Assembly: GCA_963535465.1 (NCBI GenBank)
Contig: CAUSWF010000006.1
Span: 1 to 64,000, forward strand
Reading direction: 5' to 3'
Source: CAUSWF01 sp963535465
GTDB lineage: Bacteria; Bacillota_I; Bacilli_A; RF39; UBA660
Length of the DNA: 64,000 nucleotides
Positions 34,884 through 44,317 of the stretch are shown one piece after another. Every line of letters starts with the position of its first letter. Position 1 is the first letter of the stretch. The notes beneath the pieces are model-generated. The model saw only the letters and a program-made list of their open reading frames with translations. It was not told the origin of the DNA and searched no databases. The translations under genes were made by a program, and so were the position numbers.

Positions 34884-35567
34884 TTACTTACATTCTATTC
34901 CTTGCTCTTTATAATCTTTTTTAATAGTTTCTATTTTTTCATTTTGATTATATTTAACAGCTGTATTATCATTTTCCATATTTAGTTTTGGTACTTTAGT
35001 TTTATCTAATACTTTTAAATCTACAGTAATTGATACTTGCATACCTGTTGCTGTCTTAGCTGTTTCTACTTTATAACCTAAAGTATTATTAGATAATTCT
35101 TTATATACCTTTTCATATGAAGCCATTTGCTTTTTTCCATTAGTTTTACCAGCTGTTTGATTTAGAGTTATTACTCTTGTATAATCTTTTAAATCTCCAT
35201 TTTCAAAATTAAAAGTATCTGTTGTTAGTTCATCTGTTCCAGTATTTAAAAGATTAGTTTTATAATCTGTACATGTTAAAGTTCTAACTTTTGTAGTTAA
35301 AGTATTTTCTTCTTTTAGGTCTACTCTTTCTGTTTTTTTAGGTATTTCTACAGGAGCTAGTGCTTCTATCGCTAGTGGGTATGATGCTCCTATTGTTATA
35401 CATAACATTCCTAGTACTGCACATACTAAAGCAGGCTTTCTATTTGTCTTTTTTTCATAATTTGCTACTTTTTTTACTTCATTTAAATTTAATACTTGTG
35501 TTCTTACTAATTCTTCGTCTGACATTTCAGGATGTCTTCTAGATTTATTTTTTTTACTCCAAAACAT
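34884..35567 (-). CDS. Membrane-anchored extracytoplasmic protein, unknown
   Basis: 227 residues: a basic cytosolic head (KKNKSRRHPEMSDEELVR), one helix (ALVCAVLGMLCITIGASYPLA) and a ~150-residue outer domain with one Cys after each end (LTCTDYK ... GIECK), probably a disulfide. The pattern of beta strands (KDYTRVITLNQTAG, GMQVSITVDLKVLD) recalls DUF1307/YehR-like lipoprotein domains, but that is a weak impression. ATG 35567 has GAGGTG 6 nt upstream; the GTG nine bases earlier overlaps it. Single-gene unit. Confidence 0.5.
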   Translation of the reverse strand: MFWSKKNKSRRHPEMSDEELVRTQVLNLNEVKKVANYEKKTNRKPALVCAVLGMLCITIGASYPLAIEALAPVEIPKKTERVDLKEENTLTTKVRTLTCTDYKTNLLNTGTDELTTDTFNFENGDLKDYTRVITLNQTAGKTNGKKQMASYEKVYKELSNNTLGYKVETAKTATGMQVSITVDLKVLDKTKVPKLNMENDNTAVKYNQNEKIETIKKDYKEQGIECK

Positions 35568-35660
35568 ATCTCGCACCTCTATCTTATAAAGTAATTATAA
35601 GCAATATTGTTTGTATTTTCAATCTTTTTAAGTTTTTTATTATTTTTTTATTAAAAAAAC

Positions 35661-35686
35661 AAAAAAAATAGACTTTTAAGTCTATT
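35661..35686 (-). terminator. Intrinsic terminator of typA
   Basis: Minus strand AATAGACTT / AAGTCTATT stem followed by eight T; typA stop lies at its base. Confidence 0.88.
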
Positions 35687-37499
35687 ATTTATTTTTTCTA
35701 GAATCAGATTTTTTTCTTTGTTCTGTATTTAAAATTTGTTTTCTTAATCTTATAGATTGTGGAGTTATTTCTACTAATTCATCTGAATTAATATAATCTA
35801 GTGCGTAATCTAGAGTTATTGGTCTTGGTCTTTTTAAAACTACTGTATGATCTGATCCTGCTGCACGTGTATTAGTTAATTGTTTTCCTTTTACTACGTT
35901 TACTGCTAGATCACTATCTCTGTTACATTCTCCTACTATCATACCTTCATATACTTCAGTTGCTGGTGATATGAACATTATTCCACGGTCTTCTAAGTTC
36001 CCTATTGAATATGCAGTAGATTGTCCATTTTCCATTGATACTAATACTCCTAGTTTTCTTTCTCCTACTGAGATTGATTCTACCGGTTGATATGCTTTGA
36101 ATGTATGGTTCATTATTCCATATCCTTTAGTTAATGTCATGAAGTTAGTTGAGAATCCTATTATTCCACGAGATGGTATTGTATATATTAATCTTACTTG
36201 GTTTTCAAAGTTAGTCATTGAGTCCATATGTCCACCACGTGTTCCTAATTCTTCTATTACGGCACCAACTGATTCTTGTGGAACTTCTATTTGTAATTCT
36301 TCATATGGTTCACATTTTTGTCCATCTATTTCTTTTATAATTACACGAGGTTTTGATACTTCTAATTCAAATCCTTCACGTCTCATATTTTCTAGTAAGA
36401 TACCTAAGTGTAATTCACCACGTCCAGATACTAAGTATGATTCATTAGTTGCTTGTTCTACTTTTAGAGATACGTCTTTTTGCATTTCTCTAAATAGACG
36501 TTCTCCAATCTTACGAGATGTTAAAATCTTTCCTTCACGTCCAGCAAATGGTGATGAGTTAGAACCAAATGTCATTTGTAATGTTGGTTCATCTATATGA
36601 AGTATTGGTAAAGCTTTTTCTTTTCCAACCTCACAAATTGTTTCTCCTACTGATATATCAGCAAGTCCTGCTATTGCGATAAAGTCTCCTGCCTCTGCTT
36701 CTTCTATTTCTATTCTCTTATATCCATAATATCCAAATAATTTTTGAATTCTAAATTGTTTTATACTTCCATCTAGTCTGCAGCAAGATACATTTTGTCC
36801 CACTTTTACCTTACCATTAGTTATTCTTCCTATTCCAATTCTTCCTACGAAGTCATTATAGTCAAGTAATGCTGGTTGGAATTGTAATGGTTCATTAGGA
36901 CTTCCAGCAGGGGAAGGTATTTCTTCTAGTATTGTATTTAGTATTGGTTCAAATCCTTCTTTTTGTGTTGAGATATCTGCATCAAGTGATGATGTATGAT
37001 TTATTGCACTTGCATAGATTACTTTGAAATCTAATTGTTCATCATCTGCTCCTAGTTCTATAAATAAATCTAATACTTCATCTAATACTCCAGATAATCT
37101 GGCAGTTGGTTTATCTACTTTATTTATTACTACTATAGGTTTTACTCCAGCTTCAAATGCTTTCTTTAAAACGAATCTAGTTTGAGGCATTGCTCCTTCA
37201 TAAGCATCTACTACTAATAATACACCATCTACCATGTGCATAATACGTTCTACTTCTCCACCAAAGTCTGCATGTCCTGGTGTATCTAGGATATTAATTC
37301 TTACTCCTTTATAATCTACTGCTGTTGTTTTCGCAAGAATTGTTATTCCTCTTTCTCTTTCTATATCATTTGAGTCCATTGACATTGAAGTTGTATCTTC
37401 ATTTTCTCTAAACATTCCTGATGATTTTAATATACCGTCTACTAAAGTTGTTTTACCGTGGTCTACGTGAGCTATTATAGCTATATTTCTTTTTTCCAT
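35685..37499 (-). CDS. typA: GTPase TypA/BipA
   Basis: 604 residues, full length. G1 IAHVDHGKTT, G3 DTPGHADFGGEVERI, G4 VINKVDKP, G5-like ASAI; then EF-G-like domains II, III, V and the BipA-specific C-terminal domain (GSDHTVVLKRPRPITLDYAL). It binds the ribosome and supports large-subunit assembly or stress and cold growth. It is a single-gene unit with its own terminator. Confidence 0.97.
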   Translation of the reverse strand: MEKRNIAIIAHVDHGKTTLVDGILKSSGMFRENEDTTSMSMDSNDIERERGITILAKTTAVDYKGVRINILDTPGHADFGGEVERIMHMVDGVLLVVDAYEGAMPQTRFVLKKAFEAGVKPIVVINKVDKPTARLSGVLDEVLDLFIELGADDEQLDFKVIYASAINHTSSLDADISTQKEGFEPILNTILEEIPSPAGSPNEPLQFQPALLDYNDFVGRIGIGRITNGKVKVGQNVSCCRLDGSIKQFRIQKLFGYYGYKRIEIEEAEAGDFIAIAGLADISVGETICEVGKEKALPILHIDEPTLQMTFGSNSSPFAGREGKILTSRKIGERLFREMQKDVSLKVEQATNESYLVSGRGELHLGILLENMRREGFELEVSKPRVIIKEIDGQKCEPYEELQIEVPQESVGAVIEELGTRGGHMDSMTNFENQVRLIYTIPSRGIIGFSTNFMTLTKGYGIMNHTFKAYQPVESISVGERKLGVLVSMENGQSTAYSIGNLEDRGIMFISPATEVYEGMIVGECNRDSDLAVNVVKGKQLTNTRAAGSDHTVVLKRPRPITLDYALDYINSDELVEITPQSIRLRKQILNTEQRKKSDSRKNK

Positions 37500-37545
37500 A
37501 TTAACACCTCTTTTTTGTAACGCTCTAATTTTAGCACAACTTAAA

Positions 37546-37576
37546 AGAAAATACTAGTTTTTTATTAGTATTTTCT
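37546..37576 (-). terminator. Intrinsic terminator of the CDF-HAD operon
   Basis: Minus strand AGAAAATACTA / TAGTATTTTCT stem with a 9-nt loop and T tail, directly after the HAD gene. Confidence 0.8.
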
Positions 37577-37580
37577 TATT

Positions 37581-38276
37581 TTACTTAAATTTATTCTTCA
37601 ATAAATCATCTATAAATACATTTAATGAGTCTACTTCTTTCTTATTTATTTTATTTAAATCTTTAGAATGTTTTTTCATAATTACTCCATTAAAGTTTTC
37701 TAACATTTCTAAATCATTTATATTATCTCCTATTACATATAAGTCTTTTTCTTTTATTTCTTCTATTTTTATAAATTTTTTTAGTGATAAATACTTATTT
37801 ATTTTATGAGATATTATATTTATATAATTATTAGAAATATAACCATATATTTCTACATGTTTTGTTATATCTCGCAGTATTTTAGAAGCTAGTTTTTTAT
37901 CAGTATATGGTATTACAACTTTAACTACATTTTTTGTATCAGTAGTTTCTTCTATTCCGTCATCTAATATATATCCACAATTATAATTCTCAAGTATTTC
38001 TAAGATATTTTCTACTTTTTCATGATTTATTTTAACTTCATCAATACATAAATCCATATTATTATAAATTCTTGCTCCATCTTCACAGAATAAATAATTA
38101 TAAGGTATCTTATATTTATTTAACATCTGTTTTAAGTCAGTATATGATCTTCCTGTTATTATAATAAAGATATTACCCATTAACATAAATTCTCTTATTG
38201 ATTTAATATTTTCTTCAAAAGATATTTCTTCTTCTACAAATAATGTATTATCAAAATCACTTGCTAAAACTTTCAT
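37581..38276 (-). CDS. HAD-superfamily phosphatase (Cof-like)
   Basis: 231 residues. Motif I VLASDFDNTLF, motif II IIITGRSYTDLK, motif IV GDNINDLEML, so it is a class IIB (Cof-type) HAD hydrolase. These act on sugar phosphates, FMN or similar; the cap is small and gives no hint of substrate. Nine bp behind the CDF transporter gene, likely one operon. Confidence 0.85.
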   Translation of the reverse strand: MKVLASDFDNTLFVEEEISFEENIKSIREFMLMGNIFIIITGRSYTDLKQMLNKYKIPYNYLFCEDGARIYNNMDLCIDEVKINHEKVENILEILENYNCGYILDDGIEETTDTKNVVKVVIPYTDKKLASKILRDITKHVEIYGYISNNYINIISHKINKYLSLKKFIKIEEIKEKDLYVIGDNINDLEMLENFNGVIMKKHSKDLNKINKKEVDSLNVFIDDLLKNKFK

Positions 38277-38284
38277 AATCCTCC

Positions 38285-39142
38285 TTATATTGGGTTAACA
38301 TGAATTACTGCTAGATACACTTCTTCTATGTTTTCTATTATTTCTTTTTCTAATTTATCTGCGATTTCATGACTTTTTATTGTTTTCATATTACCATCTA
38401 CAAATATTGTAAGAGATATTTGATATTGGTATCCTACTGGTGTTGTATTAAAATGTTGTATCTTTTTTATATCTTTATATTTTTTTACTATATTTAATAC
38501 TTTGTCTTTAGTATTTAAATCCATAGTTTTATCCATTAATACATTATAACTTTTAATAAAGAGTTCTACTCCATTTTTTATTAGCCATATGCATATTAAT
38601 ATTCCTATTATACCATCTATATATAATACATTCATAAAAGATAATATTATTGCGATTAAGTTAGATACAGTTATGAAGATATCTGATATATGATCTTTAC
38701 TAGATGCTTCTAGTAATATATTATTGTACTTTTTATATAAATTGTTTGTATATAGATATAATCCTAACTTAGTTATTATAGTTATTATACATACTATTAT
38801 TAGAAATACGTTAGGGGTCAATACTTCATTTTTATATATGGAAATAATGGATTTATATATAGTATTTAAACCAACTAATATTATTACTTCAGATATTATA
38901 AGTGAATAGATATATTCAGCTTTGCCATGTCCTAAATCATGGTCTTCATCTCTTGGAGTTCTTGCTATTTTATTACCGATATATGACATTAGTGATGAGA
39001 ATACATCTCCTATACTATTTAGGGCATCTGCTATCATAGATTGACTATTAGTAGTAAAACCTATTATTCCTTTTATTATACTTAAAAATATATTACCTAT
39101 TATTCCTAGTATACTTGCTTTTTCTATATATTTTTCTTTCAT
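38285..39142 (-). CDS. Cation diffusion facilitator transporter
   Basis: 285 residues, CDF/ZitB-like. Six helices; TMII holds SMIADALNSIGDVFSS and TMV holds EASSKDHISDIFIT, the two HxxxD/DxxxD-type metal sites, with the DHDLGHGKAEY loop between. C-terminal cytosolic dimer domain contains VYLAVIHVNPI. It exports Zn2+, Mn2+ or Fe2+ against protons. ATG 39142 has GAGGT at proper distance; the upstream ATG at 39175 has none. Confidence 0.93.
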   Translation of the reverse strand: MKEKYIEKASILGIIGNIFLSIIKGIIGFTTNSQSMIADALNSIGDVFSSLMSYIGNKIARTPRDEDHDLGHGKAEYIYSLIISEVIILVGLNTIYKSIISIYKNEVLTPNVFLIIVCIITIITKLGLYLYTNNLYKKYNNILLEASSKDHISDIFITVSNLIAIILSFMNVLYIDGIIGILICIWLIKNGVELFIKSYNVLMDKTMDLNTKDKVLNIVKKYKDIKKIQHFNTTPVGYQYQISLTIFVDGNMKTIKSHEIADKLEKEIIENIEEVYLAVIHVNPI

Positions 39143-39231
39143 GTAGACCTCTATTTTGTATATAAATTGTATCATAATTTGATATTTTTTGCTGTAAATA
39201 TAGTTTTTTTATAAAAATATCAATAATTTTA

Positions 39232-39259
39232 TTGACATAATCATATATTTTAGTATAAT
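39232..39259 (+). promoter_or_regulatory. Promoter of tRNA-Gly
   Basis: TTGACA (39232-39237), 16-nt spacer, TATAAT (39254-39259), about 58 bp before the tRNA. Confidence 0.8.
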
Positions 39260-39316
39260 TATAAATGTCTACTTTGATTGGTTGAGTTATCGGAAGACTT
39301 AACTAATTAGTAATTT

Positions 39317-39390
39317 GCGGATGTAGTTTAATGGTAGAACCTCAGCCTTCCAAGCTGACTACGTGAGTTCGATTCTCATCATCCGCTCCA
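39317..39390 (+). tRNA. tRNA-Gly (anticodon TCC)
   Basis: 74 nt with encoded CCA. Acceptor stem GCGGATG / CATCCGC, anticodon loop CTTCCAA giving TCC, T-loop GTTCGATTC. It is followed at once by phage genes, and is therefore the probable prophage attachment site. Confidence 0.95.
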
Positions 39391-39401
39391 ATATGTAATA
39401 T

Positions 39402-39430
39402 ACCCTTGTTTATCAAGGGTTTTTATTTTT
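39402..39430 (+). terminator. Terminator of tRNA-Gly
   Basis: ACCCTTG-TTTAT-CAAGGGT stem followed by TTTTATTTTT. Confidence 0.88.
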
Positions 39431-39464
39431 CTAGGTCTTATTTAGGTCTTAAAAAATAAGAATT

Positions 39465-39785
39465 ATGAAGAAAAGTTATAAAATTAGAAAATTAGAAAAA
39501 AATAGAAAAAGTATTTTAACTGACGATTTAGAACATTGCTACATTTGTAAAAAGCGAGGAATATTTTTACATGAAATATTCTATGGTAATAATAGAATAA
39601 ACTCAATGAAATATAGATGTGTTGTTCCATTGTGTTTAGAACATCACACAGGTAATTCAGGGGTACATAACAATATTGAATTAGATAAAAAGTTGAAAAT
39701 AATATGCGAAAAGAAGTTTTTAGAAGTATATGAATGTAATATTGAAGATTTTATAAAAATATTTCATAGGAACTATTTAAATTAA
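39465..39785 (+). CDS. Phage-type HNH/zinc-finger protein
   Basis: 106 residues, the only plus-strand phage gene. It has C-x2-C (CYICKKRG), LHEIFYGNNRINSMKYRC, then VPLCLEHHTGNSGVH. This arrangement (two Cys pairs and HH ... H) fits a family of small phage HNH proteins. The first His of HNH is L-H-E, so nuclease activity is likely but unproven. It is the leftmost prophage gene, between the tRNA-Gly terminator and the lysin terminator, and may be a lysogenic accessory gene. Confidence 0.6.
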   Translation: MKKSYKIRKLEKNRKSILTDDLEHCYICKKRGIFLHEIFYGNNRINSMKYRCVVPLCLEHHTGNSGVHNNIELDKKLKIICEKKFLEVYECNIEDFIKIFHRNYLN

Positions 39786-39802
39786 AGATAGAATTGTAAA
39801 AT

Positions 39803-39830
39803 AAAAAAACTAGACAATCAAGTCTAGTTT
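39803..39830. terminator. Terminator at the end of the late operon
   Basis: AAACTAGAC / GTCTAGTTT stem, T run on the minus strand after the lysin gene. It also has a TTTT on the plus strand and may serve the HNH gene. Confidence 0.85.
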
Positions 39831-41359
39831 TCTATTATTAATATTTCGTTTTTCTTTAAATTAATCAGATATTTAGCATCTTGTTTAGCAATATACTTAA
39901 ATACTATATTATTTGTATCGTTTTGCTTATTTTCCTTTGCCTTATCGTCTTCCTTGATTACTTCATCATTTTTTGACTTTTCTTCGTTAAAAACACCTTT
40001 AAATAGGTATTTTTCTATATCTTCATATAAATATGATGTATCTACTGGTGTATCAGTAAATTGCCAAGCAATAAAACTGGTCCAATTTTTTAAATTAGGC
40101 TTATTTTTTGAATATTTTGCAATCCACAATGGGTAGTTTATTACTTCTCCCCAATTTGCGTTATTTTCCATATTCTCATTAATATAAATTAGAGGTTTTA
40201 CACCTGCTTTTTTTTCAACTAATTTTAACCAAGCCAATATACGAGATATATCTATTTCATTTACTCCTGCATAATTTGGCTCAACATCTAAGATAAGATA
40301 AGTATTTGGCTTAATTTGTGATAAGAACCACTCCGCTTCTAGTTCAGGTGTATTTTTTATATTATCAAATCTACAAACGTGATATAGTCCTATTTTTTTA
40401 TTTTGAGATAGAGCCATATTATAGTATTCTTCTGCTTTATTATCCTTATATCCTACACCCTCAGTCAATTTTATAAATACATAATTAGTATCTATCTTAT
40501 CTATATTGTTATGATGAGATATATCTATAATTTTTGGTAAAATGTCTTCTTTTTTTGGTTGAGGCCTAACCTCTTCTTTTTTAGGATACCAATTTGCCCA
40601 ATCTCCAAAAGCAATCCACATATCAGTATCTATTTTATGCCAGTTTAAACCATCATTAGAAACAATTTCTAGCGAATTGTATATTCCTTTATTTACGTAG
40701 CCTAAGACTTCGCCATTTGGAGTGCGTCTAACTCTTAGATTATCTGCTAAAACTTCTAATTGATTAATATCTTCGTTTCTTTTTACTGGATTTCCCAAAT
40801 AAGTTGATTTATTTATCTCAACTTGTGGTATGTATTTTGCCTCTAGTCCCGGATAATCTACTATTTCAGTATCATCAAAATAACACAAATCATCTATATA
40901 ATTTTCTCCATTTACGAAAGTCCATATACCATAATTATTTTGTGAAAAATTATAATTTTCAGTTGGTGTGAATTCTATATGCAAATGCTGTCCTGTTGCG
41001 TTTCCTTTTGTACCCATACTGCCAAGGTATTCAGATTGTTTTACAATTTGCCCTACTCTGGAAGAAAAATTATCATTATGTACAGTTATAAATGAAACTT
41101 TCCCTACATATCCATTAGCACATATCACATCATTACAAGTTGTCCAGATTGCTTCCCCACTTGCTGGATAAATCCATCTACAAATTACATCGGCAGGGGC
41201 AAAATATGGGTCATTTTTATTCTCTCTAGTGCCTAAATCGACAGCTTTTGTTCCTAAATGTGTTCCTATATTACTTCCTTGTGTTATTCTAAAATATTCA
41301 ACAGGACACATAAAATATTGTTGTCCTGTATTAGATATATATTTCTTATTTCTTAACAT
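39824..41359 (-). CDS. Endolysin with M23 peptidase, SH3b and GH25 domains
   Basis: 511 residues with two catalytic domains. Residues about 15-150: M23 endopeptidase (GTHLGTKAVDLGTR with the first His/Asp, GQHLHIEFTP with the last HxH). About 190-255: SH3b wall-binding domain (NLRVRRTPNGEVLGYV, WHKIDTDMWIAFG). About 275-460: GH25 muramidase (IIDISHHNNIDKID, FIKLTEGVGYKD, YLILDVEPNY, PLWIAKYSKNKP). A charged tail follows, with a second small C-terminal region. It cuts both peptide bridges and glycan of the wall. No signal peptide, so holin-dependent release is expected. Lies directly downstream of the holin gene with a one-base overlap. Confidence 0.93.
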   Translation of the reverse strand: MLRNKKYISNTGQQYFMCPVEYFRITQGSNIGTHLGTKAVDLGTRENKNDPYFAPADVICRWIYPASGEAIWTTCNDVICANGYVGKVSFITVHNDNFSSRVGQIVKQSEYLGSMGTKGNATGQHLHIEFTPTENYNFSQNNYGIWTFVNGENYIDDLCYFDDTEIVDYPGLEAKYIPQVEINKSTYLGNPVKRNEDINQLEVLADNLRVRRTPNGEVLGYVNKGIYNSLEIVSNDGLNWHKIDTDMWIAFGDWANWYPKKEEVRPQPKKEDILPKIIDISHHNNIDKIDTNYVFIKLTEGVGYKDNKAEEYYNMALSQNKKIGLYHVCRFDNIKNTPELEAEWFLSQIKPNTYLILDVEPNYAGVNEIDISRILAWLKLVEKKAGVKPLIYINENMENNANWGEVINYPLWIAKYSKNKPNLKNWTSFIAWQFTDTPVDTSYLYEDIEKYLFKGVFNEEKSKNDEVIKEDDKAKENKQNDTNNIVFKYIAKQDAKYLINLKKNEILIIEN

Positions 41360-41712
41360 TAGTTTTCACTTCTTTCAATATTTATAATATTTTCTTCTTT
41401 TGATATTTTAATTCCAAATAAGTCAATTATTGCTTTAATATCTTTTGTTATATAAGCAATTAAAGTTGTTTTAAACAATAGTATTATAGCCTCATTTATT
41501 GATAATTTAATCCCTTGTAAATTAATAACTAATTCTTTGTTATAATTACCACACACTAACATTAAAATTACAGCAACCGCTATTGTTATTGCTTTAAATA
41601 TCCCATCTATAAATTTTTTCTTTTTAAACTCTTCTTTTAGTTTTGCAAGAGTTGTTCCAAGTAATATATTTGCTAACATTGCTGAAATTAATCCTATTAT
41701 TAAATTAATCAT
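41359..41712 (-). CDS. Holin
   Basis: 117 residues with an N-terminal helix (MINLIIGLISAMLANILLG), a basic turn KLKEEFKKKKF, a second helix (AITIAVAVILMLVCG), a third weak one, and a charged tail. The layout and position directly upstream of the lysin are typical of phage holins of the toxin/secretion holin group. It would make the membrane holes that release the lysin. Confidence 0.75.
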   Translation of the reverse strand: MINLIIGLISAMLANILLGTTLAKLKEEFKKKKFIDGIFKAITIAVAVILMLVCGNYNKELVINLQGIKLSINEAIILLFKTTLIAYITKDIKAIIDLFGIKISKEENIINIERSEN

Positions 41713-42059
41713 ATCTTCTTTTCCTCCCTTAATTTTTCAAACTTATCATGAATATATGAGTTTTTATGATATTCATTTGCGTAGACATCATAAACTTCAT
41801 ATAATCTTTTTATTTCTTCCATACTCAAAGTTTTTCCACTATCTATTTTCCCAAACATTGTCACTAGAAAATTTTTACAATCAGATACTCCTATATAATC
41901 AATTTTGTTGATTAATTCTCTCCGATTGCTTTCAATTTTTTCTAATAAATCTTCATTCTTTTTCACAACTTCTGCGTTTCGCATATCGCTTTTTTTTGAA
42001 ATCCATGTTTGTGCAATAACTCCAATTGTTGAAATTATTGCCACCATTATTGCGACCAT
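41709..42059 (-). CDS. Small membrane-anchored lysis-cassette protein
   Basis: 116 residues: one N-terminal helix (MVAIMVAIISTIGVIAQTWI), then a helical cytosolic or outer stretch with coiled-coil character (VVKKNEDLLEKIESNRRELI). It resembles XhlA-type proteins and small phage membrane proteins encoded beside the holin. ATG 42059 has AGGAAGG 8 nt upstream, while the GTG nine bases earlier has none at proper distance. Ends in an ATGA overlap with the holin gene. Confidence 0.55.
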   Translation of the reverse strand: MVAIMVAIISTIGVIAQTWISKKSDMRNAEVVKKNEDLLEKIESNRRELINKIDYIGVSDCKNFLVTMFGKIDSGKTLSMEEIKRLYEVYDVYANEYHKNSYIHDKFEKLREEKKI

Positions 42060-42072
42060 TTTTATCACCTTC

Positions 42073-42909
42073 CTACTCTATTACTTCGACAAAAATATAT
42101 CCTGAACGAACTCTACCTGCTGTAGGATTATTATATTGAAAATTTAAATGTATGAAATCATTTTCTTTAACTTCTATACATATTGGACTAATTGGAATTG
42201 CACTAAAAGATGAACCCATACTATCTTCAATATATTCACTAATTATTTCTGCATTTTTTTTGATATAGCCAAAAAAATAACCTGCGTTCATACTTTCACC
42301 AAAAAGTTGAGCTGATAACAATATTTTTTTTACACCCTTTTTAATTCCTATTCCATTAATTTCACAAGATATTTTATTGGTTGTTGTCTTTGGTCTTTCC
42401 CATGTCATATCTAAAAACTGACTTCCTAAAAGTTGAGGTGTTTTTGTTGCTGAAACAAATTCTCTTTTTACATTAGGATATACCTTTTCTTCACCAACTT
42501 TAAATTGGACTTCATTGTCTGCTTTTTCAAAGTCTAGCCCTTTTAATCTTGTGTTAATTAAGTCATTTATTCCTGTTTCATTTGATAGTCTATCTATTGC
42601 CTCATTTGTTTTTTGTGTTATTTCATTTATTTTTTGAGATGTTTCGTTTTTAGTATTTTCAATCGCAGTTGTTGAAGCATTTGTTACCTTTTCTATTTCA
42701 CTTGTTGCGACTTCTCTTATGAACTTTTCATTATTATCTTGCATTAAATTAAGAGAAGTTGCATTTACAGGAGTATCTGATTGATATTCAATATTTTCAG
42801 CATCATCTTGTATTTCAAAAACTATATTTTCGTTTGTAACGGTATTTTTTAATACCATTCTTCTCGGATTTTTTTTAACTGTGTCTTTCCAAAGTATTTT
42901 TTCTAACAT
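42073..42909 (-). CDS. Tail fibre/baseplate protein
   Basis: 278 residues. N-terminal part (RRMVLKNTVTNENIVFEI) is followed by a coiled coil (EIEKVTNASTTAIENTK, NEITQKTNEAIDRL) and a C-terminal beta-rich domain (ISPICIEVKENDFIHLNFQ) with GRVRSGYIFVE at the end. That is the build of a trimeric tail fibre or receptor-binding protein (BppU-like N-terminus, lectin-like head). Exact receptor unknown. It overlaps the S74-type fibre gene by 35 bp. Confidence 0.6.
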   Translation of the reverse strand: MLEKILWKDTVKKNPRRMVLKNTVTNENIVFEIQDDAENIEYQSDTPVNATSLNLMQDNNEKFIREVATSEIEKVTNASTTAIENTKNETSQKINEITQKTNEAIDRLSNETGINDLINTRLKGLDFEKADNEVQFKVGEEKVYPNVKREFVSATKTPQLLGSQFLDMTWERPKTTTNKISCEINGIGIKKGVKKILLSAQLFGESMNAGYFFGYIKKNAEIISEYIEDSMGSSFSAIPISPICIEVKENDFIHLNFQYNNPTAGRVRSGYIFVEVIE

Positions 42910-44317
42910 AATCTAATTCCTTTCTTAAGTCTTTTATTTCATTTTTTGATTGTTCTAATTCATTTTGCAATGCTTTTAAACAAGTCAATATATATTTATC
43001 TAAAACATCACTATCATATTTTTTAACATTTATTATTTTACCTTTTTTATCTTTTTCACAATTGAAATCTATTTCTTTCTTATTAACTATTGCTTTTCTT
43101 TCTTCTAATTTAAAAAAATCATTATTATCATATTTTTCTATTTCGTCAATTAAAAATCCATACTGATTAAAATCTTTGTAAATACCATACTTATATTCAT
43201 AATCATATATATTTATATTTTTAAGTAGATTTAAGGCTTTATCATATCTCTTAGATGTGAATTTTTTAATGTGTTTTTTTACACTTTTGCTTGAAGATAG
43301 CCCCTCGTCAGTTCTAACTTTTCCATTAGAAAGTCCACCACCCCAAGCATATATTGTTCCTTTTTTCGCCTCAAGTTCTATGTTGTTATATAGTGATTTA
43401 ATTAAGATTTTATTTGACGCTTCTATGTTATTTAAATGCACTGTCCCATAAAGATATGACTGTTCATTACAAATAAGTTGCTTTTCTGCTACTAATTCGT
43501 GTGAAATAAGTCCTCCAGACGCTCTTATTCTGCCATCCTCGCTGTTAATTCCTAATCCATTTAAATTGACTCCTGCAAATCCTACGTTTAAACCTGATAC
43601 TTCTGGATGTACAAAACCAAGACCAACTCTTAAATATCCCTTTTTAGTAGCTATATCAAGTTGACCTCCCGTTATTCTTCCATTTCCGTACAAGCCATAT
43701 TGATTTATATTCCAACCTCCAATAGTTCCTGATGTAGCATTTATTGTCCCATTAAAAGTTCCATTATTAGCCCAAACATTACCGTTATTATCAACTCTAA
43801 AATTAGTGCTTATTATATTCAGATTTTCAGTTGTTAAGTTGAATATTTTACCTCTAAAATCTAGTTTATTTGCTTGTATTCCTATTTGTTCTGGTGTTTG
43901 ATTTATTTTAGAAATTATCTCGTTATTCCCTACTTTTTTGCTAACTTCTAAATTAATACTATCAGCAGTTGTTTTTATTTCTGATTTTAACTCAACTCTA
44001 GTTGCAAACACATTATTCAAATCATTATCTAGTGCATATTTTACATATACCTTGCCTCTTTGATTTAATATTCTAACTTCATTTTCTCCCCTAAATAATT
44101 CTATTTTTTTATTAGAGTATAGTTCTTGAACTTCACTTTGAGGTAATAAATATGTTTCTCCTAATTTATTTATTCCTATTTTTTTAATAAGATATACCTT
44201 ACCATCTTTAATTGAAATTAAATCACTTATTGTTCCTTTAAAATAAAGTCTAGATTGCATTTCAAGTTCGTAAAGTTTTGTCTTATCGTTTTGCTTTATT
44301 TCTATAATATATTTCAT
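42875..44317 (-). CDS. Tail spike/fibre with C-terminal S74 chaperone-like domain
   Basis: 480 residues. After an adaptor region, the centre has a repetitive beta-helix-like part (GNVWANNGTFNGTINATSGT, IGGWNINQYGLYGNG). The C-terminal ~130 residues have SSKSVKKHIKKFTSKRYDKA and YGFLIDEIEKY, then a coiled coil (LKALQNELEQSKNEIKDL): this is the intramolecular chaperone (peptidase S74) type, which helps trimerisation and cuts itself off. ATG 44317 overlaps the stop of the upstream gene (TAATG), with AGAGGT before it. Confidence 0.7.
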   Translation of the reverse strand: MKYIIEIKQNDKTKLYELEMQSRLYFKGTISDLISIKDGKVYLIKKIGINKLGETYLLPQSEVQELYSNKKIELFRGENEVRILNQRGKVYVKYALDNDLNNVFATRVELKSEIKTTADSINLEVSKKVGNNEIISKINQTPEQIGIQANKLDFRGKIFNLTTENLNIISTNFRVDNNGNVWANNGTFNGTINATSGTIGGWNINQYGLYGNGRITGGQLDIATKKGYLRVGLGFVHPEVSGLNVGFAGVNLNGLGINSEDGRIRASGGLISHELVAEKQLICNEQSYLYGTVHLNNIEASNKILIKSLYNNIELEAKKGTIYAWGGGLSNGKVRTDEGLSSSKSVKKHIKKFTSKRYDKALNLLKNINIYDYEYKYGIYKDFNQYGFLIDEIEKYDNNDFFKLEERKAIVNKKEIDFNCEKDKKGKIINVKKYDSDVLDKYILTCLKALQNELEQSKNEIKDLRKELDYVRKNTLERHS

